DNA of 64,000 nucleotides from Veillonella intestinalis. Lineage in GTDB: Bacteria > Bacillota > Negativicutes > Veillonellales > Veillonellaceae. The translations under genes and the position numbers were made by a program. Below the pieces are notes generated by a model that was not told where the DNA came from, did not search any database, and saw only the letters and a list, made by a program, of their open reading frames with translations. The DNA lies in the NCBI RefSeq assembly GCF_943193155.1, contig NZ_CALPDB010000001.1, positions 124,001 to 188,000 of the forward strand, read 5' to 3'. Of the stretch, positions 8,472 through 15,946 are shown in pieces. The number at the start of each line of letters is the position of its first letter. The stretch's first letter is position 1.

Positions 8472-8500
8472 TTGACATTCTAGGCTTTGAAAGGTATCAT
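8472..8500 (+). promoter_or_regulatory. Promoter of the csoR-like gene
   Basis: TTGACA (8472-8477) and TATCAT (8495-8500) with a 17-bp spacer lie 30 bp before the csoR start codon. No palindromic CsoR-type operator is visible in this promoter. Confidence 0.6.
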
Positions 8501-8530
8501 TAAATATAATATAAAAAATGGAGGCTACCT

Positions 8531-8806
8531 ATGAAACAGTGTATGGATGCGGATAATTTACATCGCCGTCTAAAGAAAATTATTGGGCAGGTACAGGCTA
8601 TTGATAGAATGGTTGACGAAGACGTGCCATGTGAAGATATTTTATCGCAGATTAATGCTGCTAAATCAGCTCTTAATCGCGTTGGGCAGGTTATTTTGGA
8701 AGGTCATATTCGTCACTGTGTGCGTGATGGTCTAGAGCATGGGGATGTAGATAAAACATTAGATAAATTTACTAAAGCAGTAGAACGTTTTGCTAATATG
8801 CAGTAA
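8531..8806 (+). CDS. csoR: CsoR-family metal-sensing repressor
   Basis: This 91-aa all-helical repressor belongs to the CsoR/RcnR (DUF156) family. The residues at the metal site are Cys34, His59 and Cys63. They have the same spacing as the copper(I) ligands Cys36-His61-Cys65 of Mycobacterium tuberculosis CsoR, so copper is the best guess. GGAGG stands before the ATG. Two CsoR-like palindromes lie in the promoter of the metal ATPase 220 bp downstream, which should be its target. Confidence 0.85.
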   Translation: MKQCMDADNLHRRLKKIIGQVQAIDRMVDEDVPCEDILSQINAAKSALNRVGQVILEGHIRHCVRDGLEHGDVDKTLDKFTKAVERFANMQ

Positions 8807-8867
8807 TACAATTATAAGTGATGCCATAATATAAGTAATATACTAATATAGTAACATTTAGATATGT

Positions 8868-8907
8868 AGACGAAGATACGTTGGAGTATACTTCGTCTTT
8901 TTTTATT
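8868..8907 (+). terminator. Terminator after csoR
   Basis: AGACGAAG (8868-8875) pairs with CTTCGTCT (8891-8898), followed by a run of T. It separates csoR from the ATPase, so the two genes have their own promoters. Confidence 0.75.
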
Positions 8908-8914
8908 GCATATC

Positions 8915-8978
8915 TTGACAACCTATACCCCCATAGGTATATAATTGGTGGTATAAGGATATACCTCTATGGGTATAT
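8915..8978 (+). promoter_or_regulatory. Metal-ATPase promoter with two CsoR-type operators
   Basis: TTGACA (8915-8920) is followed by TATATA or TATAAT at 8938-8945. Two inverted repeats share one design: TATACC-N6-GGTATA (8924-8941, between -35 and -10) and ATATACC-N6-GGTATAT (8959-8978, downstream of the -10). Both match the pseudo-palindrome bound by CsoR proteins. Repression by the neighbouring CsoR and release on metal excess is the natural reading. Confidence 0.8.
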
Positions 8979-9055
8979 TAGCCTAAATATATGAATGATT
9001 AATCATGTAAACATATAATAATTAATTGCAATGGGTGTCTATAGGAGGCAAACTG

Positions 9056-11173
9056 ATGGAAGCTGCTATTCGTAAATTAGAAGTGACTGTATTTAGTCGT
9101 GTCGAGTATATATTAGAATTAGGTGGAATTAAAAAAGATATAGTATTTTTAGTGCTATCAGGTTTAGCTGTATTAGCTAGTTTATTTGATATTCAGCCAT
9201 TTCCTTTTGATATAGCTTGGGTAGCGATTATTTTATGTGGTGTCCCTATCATTTTAGAAGCTATTATTGGTCTAGTGACTGAATTTGATATTAAAGCAGA
9301 TGTACTGGTATCGTTGGCTTTGATAGCTGCTATAGTAACGGGTGAAATTTTTGCAGCGGCCGAAGTCGCATTTATTATGCAAATTGGTGCTCTTTTAGAA
9401 GATATTACTGTAGCAAAGGCGCGGGCTGGCATTGAAAAGTTAGTTAATTTAACACCGCAAGAAGCTCGCCTTATGACTTCATCTGGTGAGACTTTAGTGG
9501 ATGCGGAGTTAGTGCAAGTTGGTGATATACTTCGCGTATTACCTGGAGAAACCATTCCTGTGGATGGCGAAATTATTTCAGGTGAAACATCTATTAATCA
9601 GGCCGTTTTAACAGGCGAATCATTACCTGTAGATAAAACTGTTGGTGATACAGTAGCGAGTGGGACCGTTAATCAATTTGGGGCATTTCATATGCGAGCA
9701 ACAAAAGTGGGCGAAGATAGCTCTATTCAACGTATGATTCGACTAGTACAGTCAGCTGATGCGGGGAAGGCAAAGATTGTGGGACTTGCTGATCGTTGGG
9801 CCACTTGGGTAGTTCTTATTGCTTTATTATCTGCTGTGGGAACCTGGTGGGTTACTGGTGAAATTTTACGGGCTGTAACAATTTTAGTTGTATTTTGTCC
9901 TTGCGCCCTTGTATTAGCTACGCCAACAGCTATTATGGCAGCCATTGGCAATGCCACTAAGCACGGTTTTTTAGTGCGTGAAGGGGATGCTCTTGAACGA
10001 TTAGCTACAGTAACAAAAGTTACGTTTGATAAAACCGGAACTTTAACTTATGGCACACCTACTGTGGTTGCTATTGAAACAGTTGGTAATACAGTGGCAA
10101 CGACTAAAGCGCTTGGCGAATATAAGATTAATACCGTATATGGAGCTAATGGTGTATCTGGAACTAATACTACATATGAAACTAATACTGCATATGAAAC
10201 TAATGCTACATATGGAACTAATGTTACACAGGAAAGTACTAGTACATATGGAACTAATACGGCACAAGCTATTTTTCAATTAACGGCTAGTTTAGAAGCT
10301 ATGTCAGAACATCCATTAGGAAAGGCAATTGTTAAGGCCTATAAAGAGAAGCAAGCAGCAACACTGAAGGTAGACGCTAGTGCCGTTGATTCAAGGAAGG
10401 CAGAATCAGCCTATTTATTGCCTTGTTCTGATTTTAAAATGCTACCAGGACGCGGTGTGTCTGGCATCATTGGAGGGCAATTAATCTTAGCTGGTAATGA
10501 CCGTTTAATGGCGGAGCAGGGCATTGCTATTAGTCCTGGTGTAGCTAAAACAGCTCAACTCTACTTAGATAAAGGAAGTACAATCGTTTACATTGCCATT
10601 GCTAATACATTAGTAGGCTATCTTGTTCTAGCAGATACTGTACGGCCTGACAGTGCACAGATGGTAGATCGGCTTCACCGCTTAGGAGTGCAAACTGTTT
10701 TATTAACTGGTGATAATCAAAATGCAGCCTATGCGATTGGCAGTCAGTTAGGCATTCGTGAAATTGTAGCTAATTGTTTGCCAGAAGATAAATTAAACTA
10801 TATTAATCAGCGTCAACAAGTTAAGCAGAATGTGGCTATGATTGGCGATGGTATCAATGATGCGCCAGCACTTAAAAAGTCGAATGTAGGGATTGCTATG
10901 GGTGGCATAGGGAGTGATATTGCTGTTGATGCTGCTGACATTGCCCTCGTGGATGATGAAGTGAAAGAATTGCCTCACTTGATTGCCTTAGCAAAGCGTA
11001 TGATGAGTACGATTAAGTGGAATTTAGCCTTTGCTATGATTTTAAATTTTGTTGCTATTGGATTATCCTTTCCTGGCATTTTAAATCCTGTAACTGGTGC
11101 TTTAGTTCATAATGCTGGTTCTGTATTAGTTATCATTAATTCAGCGTTGTTATTAAAATGGCGTAGTGCATAA
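9056..11173 (+). CDS. P1B-type heavy-metal-transporting ATPase
   Basis: This 705-aa P-type ATPase has the actuator TGES, the membrane metal motif CPC (Cys281-Pro-Cys283), the phosphorylation motif DKTGTLT (Asp325), the nucleotide-site SEHPLG, and GDGINDAP. It has no N-terminal HMA metal-binding domain. The last membrane helix carries HNAGSVLVIINS rather than the MxxSS of copper exporters, so the metal is uncertain (Cu, Zn/Cd or another ion). Operators and the neighbouring CsoR favour copper. Residues 358-405, between the P and N domains, are eight tandem hexapeptides. ATG 9056 follows AGGAGG; an upstream start at 9026 is less likely. Confidence 0.88.
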   Translation: MEAAIRKLEVTVFSRVEYILELGGIKKDIVFLVLSGLAVLASLFDIQPFPFDIAWVAIILCGVPIILEAIIGLVTEFDIKADVLVSLALIAAIVTGEIFAAAEVAFIMQIGALLEDITVAKARAGIEKLVNLTPQEARLMTSSGETLVDAELVQVGDILRVLPGETIPVDGEIISGETSINQAVLTGESLPVDKTVGDTVASGTVNQFGAFHMRATKVGEDSSIQRMIRLVQSADAGKAKIVGLADRWATWVVLIALLSAVGTWWVTGEILRAVTILVVFCPCALVLATPTAIMAAIGNATKHGFLVREGDALERLATVTKVTFDKTGTLTYGTPTVVAIETVGNTVATTKALGEYKINTVYGANGVSGTNTTYETNTAYETNATYGTNVTQESTSTYGTNTAQAIFQLTASLEAMSEHPLGKAIVKAYKEKQAATLKVDASAVDSRKAESAYLLPCSDFKMLPGRGVSGIIGGQLILAGNDRLMAEQGIAISPGVAKTAQLYLDKGSTIVYIAIANTLVGYLVLADTVRPDSAQMVDRLHRLGVQTVLLTGDNQNAAYAIGSQLGIREIVANCLPEDKLNYINQRQQVKQNVAMIGDGINDAPALKKSNVGIAMGGIGSDIAVDAADIALVDDEVKELPHLIALAKRMMSTIKWNLAFAMILNFVAIGLSFPGILNPVTGALVHNAGSVLVIINSALLLKWRSA
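10127..10270 (+). repeat. Eight 18-bp tandem repeats inside the metal-ATPase gene
   Basis: Eight consecutive 18-bp units encode degenerate hexapeptides such as TNTTYE, TNTAYE, TNATYG and TNTAQA (residues 358-405 of the ATPase). The central units are most alike (AACTAATACTGCATATG-like). The unit is a multiple of three, so copy number could change without breaking the frame. Confidence 0.85.
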
Positions 11174-11187
11174 TTGAAACATTAAAG

Positions 11188-11221
11188 GCTCTTGAAAGTA
11201 AAGCTCTTTCAAGAGCTTTTT
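11188..11221 (+). terminator. Terminator after the metal ATPase
   Basis: GCTCTTGAAAG (11188-11198) pairs perfectly with CTTTCAAGAGC (11206-11216), followed by five T. Confidence 0.9.
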
Positions 11222-11348
11222 GTTTATAAGAAAGGTTGTTATAAGTTTGTTAAAGGGGAAACTAGCTTAATGTCGAAATACTATATAAGGGGATACATTG
11301 GAAAATAGTATTATCACACCTTTTGTTAAGAGAGGAGGCCATGCTAAT

Positions 11349-11945
11349 ATGAAAAAAGTATTTGCTGTATTACTTAGTTTAGGGATATTAAGTGCATTGC
11401 AATTAGATATAATGAATAGGGTACCTATGGAGTTTAGTGGGGTTCAGGCGGCTTCAAGTAATGAGGCAACACAACATCAAAGTAAATTGAAAAGTGCTTT
11501 AGCTAATATGACAGGGACTTATGACAATGCGAGACCTGGCAGGGCTTATGGTAAACCATTGCCAAAGAGTGATTTAACTATAGCTGGTGTTAGTTTGGGC
11601 GCTGATTTTTCAGATATTCAACGAAGTTTAGGAACACCTTCCGCTACTACTTGGTATGGCAATCAGATTGACTCACTTACGTATGGTGGCATTACATTTA
11701 GTACGTTTCAACGAAGCGAGAAGATGTTTTATATAGAAATTGTTAACCGTGATGCTGTAACTAATCGTGGTGTTGCGGTGGGGGATTCCTTGGAAAAAGT
11801 ATATGCTCTGTATGGTAGACCAGATGCCGTAAATGAAGGTCATAACATGTGGTTTTATGGAGTTTTTTATCCTTTATCAGATAATATGCAGGGGATTCGT
11901 TTTGTTCATGATGGTAATAGAGTAACTAAGATTATAATTTGGTGA
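11349..11945 (+). CDS. Secreted protein of unknown function with BamE-like repeats
   Basis: This protein of about 198 aa has an N-terminal signal peptide (MKKVFAVLLSLGILSAL) and is therefore exported. The C-terminal 120 residues contain two copies of a pattern like G-x-S-L-x-x-(I/V)-x-x-x-(L/Y)-G-x-P: GADFSDIQRSLGTPSATTWYG and GDSLEKVYALYGRPDAVNEG. This resembles the SmpA/BamE-type small folds, but I cannot assign a family firmly. The start at 11349 is chosen because AGGAGG lies ten bases upstream; a TTG at 11298 would place 17 residues before the signal peptide. It seems to be a single-gene unit. Confidence 0.6.
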   Translation: MKKVFAVLLSLGILSALQLDIMNRVPMEFSGVQAASSNEATQHQSKLKSALANMTGTYDNARPGRAYGKPLPKSDLTIAGVSLGADFSDIQRSLGTPSATTWYGNQIDSLTYGGITFSTFQRSEKMFYIEIVNRDAVTNRGVAVGDSLEKVYALYGRPDAVNEGHNMWFYGVFYPLSDNMQGIRFVHDGNRVTKIIIW

Positions 11946-12066
11946 TTTTGAGTAGTTTACTAAGTGATTTAAAAACTAATGTAATTGGGGATACAAGTAA
12001 ATTAAAATGATAAAAAGATAAAATATAGCTAATAGTTTAAAATCTGTAAGAGTAGAAAGGAATTGT

Positions 12067-12753
12067 ATGGAAATTATATATTGGTCAGATTATGCTTGTC
12101 CATTTTGCTATATTGGACGAAACCATTTGGAGGCAGCGATTCAAAAAATTAAAGCAGAAGAAAATATATCTTTTACTATTATTATGAAGGCCTTTGAATT
12201 AGATCCAGCGGCACCTACTGTTTGTGAAACTACAACTGTTGACCGTTTTGCTCAGAAATATGGACTAACTCGTGAAGTAGCTGAGGATAAAATAAATGGT
12301 ATTAATTTGATGGGACAAGCTATTGGATTAGATTTTAAGTATGATAAAGCACAGTCTACAAATACGTTTGATGCACATCGTTTAACAAAATGGGCACAGA
12401 GCAAAAGTTATGAAATGGCCGATGCATTAGCTGAACGCTTATATGCTGCTTATTTTACAGAAAGTAAACCCTTAGCTGACCATGAGGTGCTAGTGGCTGC
12501 TGCTAAAGCAGTTGGTTTGCCTGAAACGGAGGCGCGTGCTGTCTTAACTTCTGAAGAATATACTAGCGAAGTACGTGAAGAAGAAGCTTTGGCCGCTCGT
12601 TATGGTATTCAGGCAGTGCCATTCTTTGTTGTTAATGACCAAGTAGCACTACCAGGGGCTTTGCCCGTTGAAGAATTTGAAAAAGTACTCCGTGAAATGT
12701 TGGCGAAAGAAAAAGAACATAGAGCGAAAGAATCTAAAGAAGAAACTCATTAA
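12067..12753 (+). CDS. DsbA/FrnE-family thioredoxin-like oxidoreductase
   Basis: This 228-aa protein has the DsbA-like thioredoxin fold with active site CPFC (Cys11-Cys14) near the N-terminus and the cis-proline region QAVPFFVVND near residue 190. There is no signal peptide, so it is cytoplasmic, as in the FrnE subgroup of thiol oxidoreductases and isomerases. Length and motifs fit that family. An AAAGGAAT site precedes the ATG. The redox partner is unknown. The 3' end is a highly charged tail of about 20 residues. Confidence 0.85.
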   Translation: MEIIYWSDYACPFCYIGRNHLEAAIQKIKAEENISFTIIMKAFELDPAAPTVCETTTVDRFAQKYGLTREVAEDKINGINLMGQAIGLDFKYDKAQSTNTFDAHRLTKWAQSKSYEMADALAERLYAAYFTESKPLADHEVLVAAAKAVGLPETEARAVLTSEEYTSEVREEEALAARYGIQAVPFFVVNDQVALPGALPVEEFEKVLREMLAKEKEHRAKESKEETH

Positions 12754-12828
12754 GAAGCTAATTAAGAGAAAATAAAAGATATGAAAAATTGAGTACACTG
12801 TAGCTGTCTAATCCAGAATCCTATAAGT

Positions 12829-12867
12829 AAAAGGACTGAACTAGTTAACTAGTTCAGTCCTTTTGTT
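12829..12867. terminator. Bidirectional terminator
   Basis: A perfect 18-bp inverted repeat (AAAAGGACTGAACTAGTT at 12829-12846 and its complement at 12847-12864) lies between the convergent frnE-like gene and the secreted-protein gene. It has A and T tails that suit both strands. Confidence 0.9.
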
Positions 12868-12898
12868 GTGTGTGAAAATTATTTAATTGGGCGGATAA

Positions 12899-13465
12899 TT
12901 AATAATTCCAGCCGAACATAGCAAAGAGCGTATCTTTGATTTGTTCGTGTTCGGACATTGGGACATATTTATTCCACCCAGAATCAAAATCTGATAAATA
13001 ACCATCATAAATGAGATTTCCATGAATATCATAATATTCTGCAGAAGAACCTTCATAAATTTTAGTGGAATATACTACTGTATATTTAGTGATAGAAGTA
13101 GTAATTACATCTGGCTTTACATTACCTCTACTAGAATTACCAATCCACTGTGAACCTAAAGGTGTAAATACATGCATTACATGTGCTTTAACTTTACGAT
13201 TTTGTGCTTGCCCACTAGCTTCTAAGCTACGACGATCTACATAGGTCGTATAATATTTGTTTGAAGATACTTCAATCCAACGCTCCCCACGTTGTGAAGC
13301 TTTCATAGTCCCATCCGATGTTGTAGTTGTACCAGCTGGTATGCCTAAGGCACGATCCAGTTTGTCTAATGTTTTACTGAGCCAACTAGCATCTACAGGA
13401 TTATACAAAGTTGCCATAAATAAAGGGATAAATAATACCGTTAAAATACGCATGAGCTGTTTCAT
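12899..13465 (-). CDS. Secreted hypothetical protein
   Basis: This 188-aa product has an N-terminal signal peptide (MKQLMRILTVLFIPLFMATL, cleavage probably near VDA-SW). The mature part contains WIEVSSNKYYTTYVDRRSLEA and YYDIHGNLIYDG, which recall the small surface-adhesin-E-like proteins common in Veillonella-type genomes. That similarity is an impression, not a proven homology. A TTAGGAGAG site precedes the ATG on the minus strand. It is transcribed alone and shares a bidirectional terminator with the upstream gene. Confidence 0.6.
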   Translation of the reverse strand: MKQLMRILTVLFIPLFMATLYNPVDASWLSKTLDKLDRALGIPAGTTTTSDGTMKASQRGERWIEVSSNKYYTTYVDRRSLEASGQAQNRKVKAHVMHVFTPLGSQWIGNSSRGNVKPDVITTSITKYTVVYSTKIYEGSSAEYYDIHGNLIYDGYLSDFDSGWNKYVPMSEHEQIKDTLFAMFGWNY

Positions 13466-13817
13466 ACTATCACTCTCCTAATTAAAATACAGCTTTTCAC
13501 TAAACATATCTCCAAACAATGGTTGACTACTTAGACTTATGAACGTACAGTTTATAGAATATTGCACTGTATGCCATTTCATGTTGTAGTCATGTTTAGT
13601 ATACAAAAATCTCCAATATAAGACAATACCTTTTAGTAATAGATGTTAAAAAGTGAAATAAACAAATATTTTAAGGCTATTACAATGATATAACTATGTA
13701 ATCTTTAAGAGTCACTTGTGAAGTTTGCTTTAACATTTATAGTTAATGTATGCATGGAATTGTTCAAGACATATCATTTGATAATTTTGTTTAATTTTTT
13801 CAGCGGAGGAATTAGTT
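13466..13817. other. Intergenic region with no recognised element
   Basis: About 350 AT-rich bases separate the divergent secreted-protein gene and the RibD_C-family pseudogene. It must hold the promoter of the minus-strand gene, but no clear -35/-10 pair, operator, repeat or RNA structure stands out. Confidence 0.5.
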
Positions 13818-14112
13818 ATGAAACGGCCTTATATTTTTTGTCATATGCTGACATCATTAGATGGAAAGATTATGGGAAAATTTTTTGAAACACCAGAAGG
13901 AGCTAAAGCAGGGGACGTATATTCAGGCGGGAATGTGTGATGAAGTCAGTATTGTTATAGCGGCAGCGGCTGATGGCTCTTTGAAAACTCCTGCTTTGTT
14001 TGCAGCATTTGAAAATGGGGAATCTGATAGACCTCAACGTTTTGAGCTTATTAATGTGTTACCACAAGACGGCGGGGCAATTTGGGCTCGCTATAAAATT
14101 ATAAAACCATAA
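13818..14112 (+). pseudogene. RibD_C/dihydrofolate-reductase-like pseudogene with internal deletion
   Basis: The first 34 codons (from ATG 13818, RBS GGAGGA) read MKRPYIFCHMLTSLDGKIMG... through ETPEGAKAGD, the start of a RibD C-terminal-domain reductase. The reading then shifts frame. From about 13915 the other frame gives IQAGMCDEVSIVIAAAADG...ARYKIIKP, the C-terminal end of the same family. About 120-130 residues of the middle, including most of the nucleotide-binding core, are missing. Family length is usually about 220-240 aa. The in-frame 83-aa ORF at 13861 begins in the wrong frame and is not a real gene. Confidence 0.75.
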
Positions 14113-14196
14113 TTATTTAAGCATGAGTATCTATGTAGGAGTATATTTTGGAGAAAATATAGGCAATGGAGTTTATATATTTAGTAAAATATATAA

Positions 14197-14225
14197 TTGA
14201 CAAAGGGTCAATGAAGGTGTATTCT
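14197..14225 (+). promoter_or_regulatory. arsR promoter
   Basis: TTGACA (14197-14202) and TATTCT (14220-14225) are separated by exactly 17 bp. The ArsR-type palindrome begins four bases after the -10, so bound repressor would block the start site. Confidence 0.75.
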
Positions 14226-14228
14226 AAT

Positions 14229-14254
14229 AACAAATCAAAAAATTTTGATTTGTT
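14229..14254 (+). promoter_or_regulatory. ArsR operator 1
   Basis: A perfect palindrome, AACAAATCAAAA-AA-TTTTGATTTGTT, sits between the promoter and arsR. A second copy of the core AAATCAAAA-N2-TTTTGATTT lies before acr3. Confidence 0.8.
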
Positions 14255-14270
14255 AGGAGGATGAATTTAT

Positions 14271-14564
14271 ATGATAGAAAAAGGTCATTTAAATCATAAG
14301 GCAAATGCTAAAATATTTAAGGCTTTTTCCGATGAAAAACGCCTAGCTATTTTAGAACTTTTGCAACATGGTGAAGAATGTTCTTGTGTATTATTGGAAA
14401 AGCTTGATTTGACACAGTCAGGTTTATCTTATCATATGAAAGTTCTTTGTGATGCAGGGATAGTAATTGGTAGACCAGACGGTAAGTGGACATTCTATCA
14501 TATATCTTCTGAAGGGTGTCAGCGAGCAGTTAATGTGTTGTTAAATGCAACTCATGTACTATAA
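14271..14564 (+). CDS. arsR: ArsR-family arsenic-responsive repressor
   Basis: This 97-aa winged-helix protein has the HTH LDLTQSGLSYHMKVLCDAGIV and a Cys37-x-Cys39 pair (EECSC) at the start of the DNA-binding region, the arsenite-binding site of classical ArsR proteins. AGGAGG precedes the ATG. It is the first gene of an arsenic cluster with acr3 and arsC. Matching palindromes before itself and before acr3 indicate that it represses both. The metalloid inducer is inferred from the Cys pair and the neighbours. Confidence 0.9.
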   Translation: MIEKGHLNHKANAKIFKAFSDEKRLAILELLQHGEECSCVLLEKLDLTQSGLSYHMKVLCDAGIVIGRPDGKWTFYHISSEGCQRAVNVLLNATHVL

Positions 14565-14566
14565 AT

Positions 14567-14595
14567 TTTAGTCACCCTAATATAGGGTGACTAAA
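14567..14595. other. Hairpin between arsR and acr3
   Basis: TTTAGTCACCCTA (14567-14579) and TAGGGTGACTAAA (14583-14595) form a perfect 13-bp stem with a 3-nt loop right after the arsR stop. On the plus strand it is followed by A rather than T, so it is probably an mRNA processing or partial-attenuation element. Confidence 0.6.
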
Positions 14596-14606
14596 AAATA
14601 ACCATT

Positions 14607-14626
14607 AAATCAAAATATTTTGATTT
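14607..14626 (+). promoter_or_regulatory. ArsR operator 2
   Basis: AAATCAAAA-TA-TTTTGATTT, the same core as operator 1, lies about 30 bp before acr3. It suggests a second ArsR-controlled start directly in front of the exporter gene. Confidence 0.75.
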
Positions 14627-14658
14627 GATGGGAGAGTTATAATTTTTAGGAGGTTGTT

Positions 14659-15693
14659 ATGAAAGTAGAAGGTATTTCATTTTTTGAAAAGAATTTAACA
14701 ATTTGGGTATTACTTTGTATGCTTTTTGGTGTTACTTTGGGGCAATTATTTCCTCAATTTTCACAATGGCTGGGGCAACTTGAGTTGTATAATGTATCAA
14801 TACCTGTGACTATTCTATTGTGGATAATGATATATCCCATGCTATTAAAAGTAGATTTTTCAAGTTTGCGTAATATTAGTAATAATCCTAAAGGGCTATT
14901 TTTAACTTGGACTATTAATTGGTTGGTAAAGCCTTTTTCTATGTATGCTATTGGTTATGTGTTTTTCTTTATTATTTATCAGGATATTTTATCAAATGCT
15001 CTTGCATTAGAATATTTAATTGGTGCTGTTCTATTAGGTGCAGCACCATGTACTGCTATGGTTTTTGTATGGAGTAAATTAACTAAAGGAGATAGTGCTT
15101 ACACCTTAGTACAAGTGGCAAGTAATGATTTAATTATTTTAGTAGCGTTTGTTCCAATAGTTAGCTTTCTTTTAAATCGAGGGGATATTTACATTCCATG
15201 GGAAACGTTAGTGGTGTCTGTTGTGTTATTTGTAGTCGTGCCATTGGCATTTAGTGTTATTACACGACAAATTATTGTTAAAAAACATGGTGAAACTTAT
15301 CTAACAGAACAATTTATTCCTAAGTTTGATCCTTATACAATGGTAGGCTTATTATTGACTCTTATTATGATTTTTACCTTTCAAGGAAATAAAATTTTAG
15401 CTCAGCCGCTTGATATTGTACTTATTGCGATTCCGTTAATTGTTCAAGTATTTTTTATTTTTGGCATTACTTTTAGTTTAGCGTATTTTTTAAAGCTACC
15501 TTATTCTATGGCCGCTCCTTGTTCGATGATTGGGGCCTCTAACTTTTTTGAATTATCGGTAGCGGTTGCTATAGCTTTATTTGGCTTATCTTCTGGGGCT
15601 ACGTTAGCAACGGTAGTAGGTGTATTAGTTGAAGTGCCAATTATGTTGTTGTTAGTGAGAATCGCTAATCGTTTATCTAGTAAATTTGCGTGA
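14659..15693 (+). CDS. acr3: ACR3-family arsenite efflux permease
   Basis: This 344-aa, ten-helix membrane protein exports arsenite using the membrane potential. It carries the conserved Cys131 in GAAPCTAMVFVWSKLTKGD and the glutamate in ASNFFELSVAVAIALFG, two signature regions of ACR3. Length is normal for the family. AGGAGG precedes the ATG, and an ArsR-type palindrome lies just upstream. With arsR and the thioredoxin-type arsC downstream it makes a standard resistance set: arsenate is reduced, then arsenite is pumped out. Confidence 0.92.
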   Translation: MKVEGISFFEKNLTIWVLLCMLFGVTLGQLFPQFSQWLGQLELYNVSIPVTILLWIMIYPMLLKVDFSSLRNISNNPKGLFLTWTINWLVKPFSMYAIGYVFFFIIYQDILSNALALEYLIGAVLLGAAPCTAMVFVWSKLTKGDSAYTLVQVASNDLIILVAFVPIVSFLLNRGDIYIPWETLVVSVVLFVVVPLAFSVITRQIIVKKHGETYLTEQFIPKFDPYTMVGLLLTLIMIFTFQGNKILAQPLDIVLIAIPLIVQVFFIFGITFSLAYFLKLPYSMAAPCSMIGASNFFELSVAVAIALFGLSSGATLATVVGVLVEVPIMLLLVRIANRLSSKFA

Positions 15694-15809
15694 CTGATTA
15701 AAATTTAGATTTAAATATACTAATACTTATTTTCTTTACTATGATATACTTAAATTACCTTAAATGTTTATTGTGGAAAGTCATGAAATACTAATAGAGC
15801 TAAGTATTT

Positions 15810-15839
15810 TTGACATTACTAGTGAGTAGTGTGTATTAG
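15810..15839 (+). promoter_or_regulatory. Candidate promoter overlapping a 17-bp tandem repeat
   Basis: TTGACA (15810-15815) and TATTAG (15834-15839) are 18 bp apart. The tandem repeat starts inside the spacer. It would drive the cysteine hydrolase gene about 110 bp downstream. Confidence 0.45.
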
Positions 15840-15885
15840 TAAGTGGGAGGTACTAGTAAGTAGGATGCACTAGTAAGTGGCCTAG
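15818..15885 (+). repeat. Four 17-bp tandem repeats
   Basis: Four adjacent 17-bp units begin (A/C/T)-TAGT(G/A)AGT: ACTAGTGAGTAGTGTGT, ATTAGTAAGTGGGAGGT, ACTAGTAAGTAGGATGC and ACTAGTAAGTGGCCTAG. The first ten bases are conserved and the last seven vary. The array lies between acr3 and the cysteine hydrolase gene. Confidence 0.85.
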
Positions 15886-15946
15886 ATTTTATAACTATTG
15901 TAGAATGTATAGTGTTATCTAAGGAGATAGAGATAAGGAGTATCTT

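Noticed and set aside
10043-10283. Overlapping ORFs on both strands in the repeat region of the metal ATPase
   Set aside because: They arise from the 18-bp repeats in other frames and have no ribosome sites.
9056-11173. Assignment of the P-type ATPase as CopA
   Set aside because: It lacks the HMA domain and the copper-type motif in the last helix, so the general name was kept despite the CsoR operators.
13861-14112. An intact 83-aa gene
   Set aside because: Its first residues are an out-of-frame reading of the RibD_C-family N-terminus, and its ATG has no ribosome site. It is the 3' part of a pseudogene.
14567-14595. Intrinsic terminator after arsR
   Set aside because: The stem is strong, but the plus strand continues with A instead of T, so it was recorded only as a hairpin.
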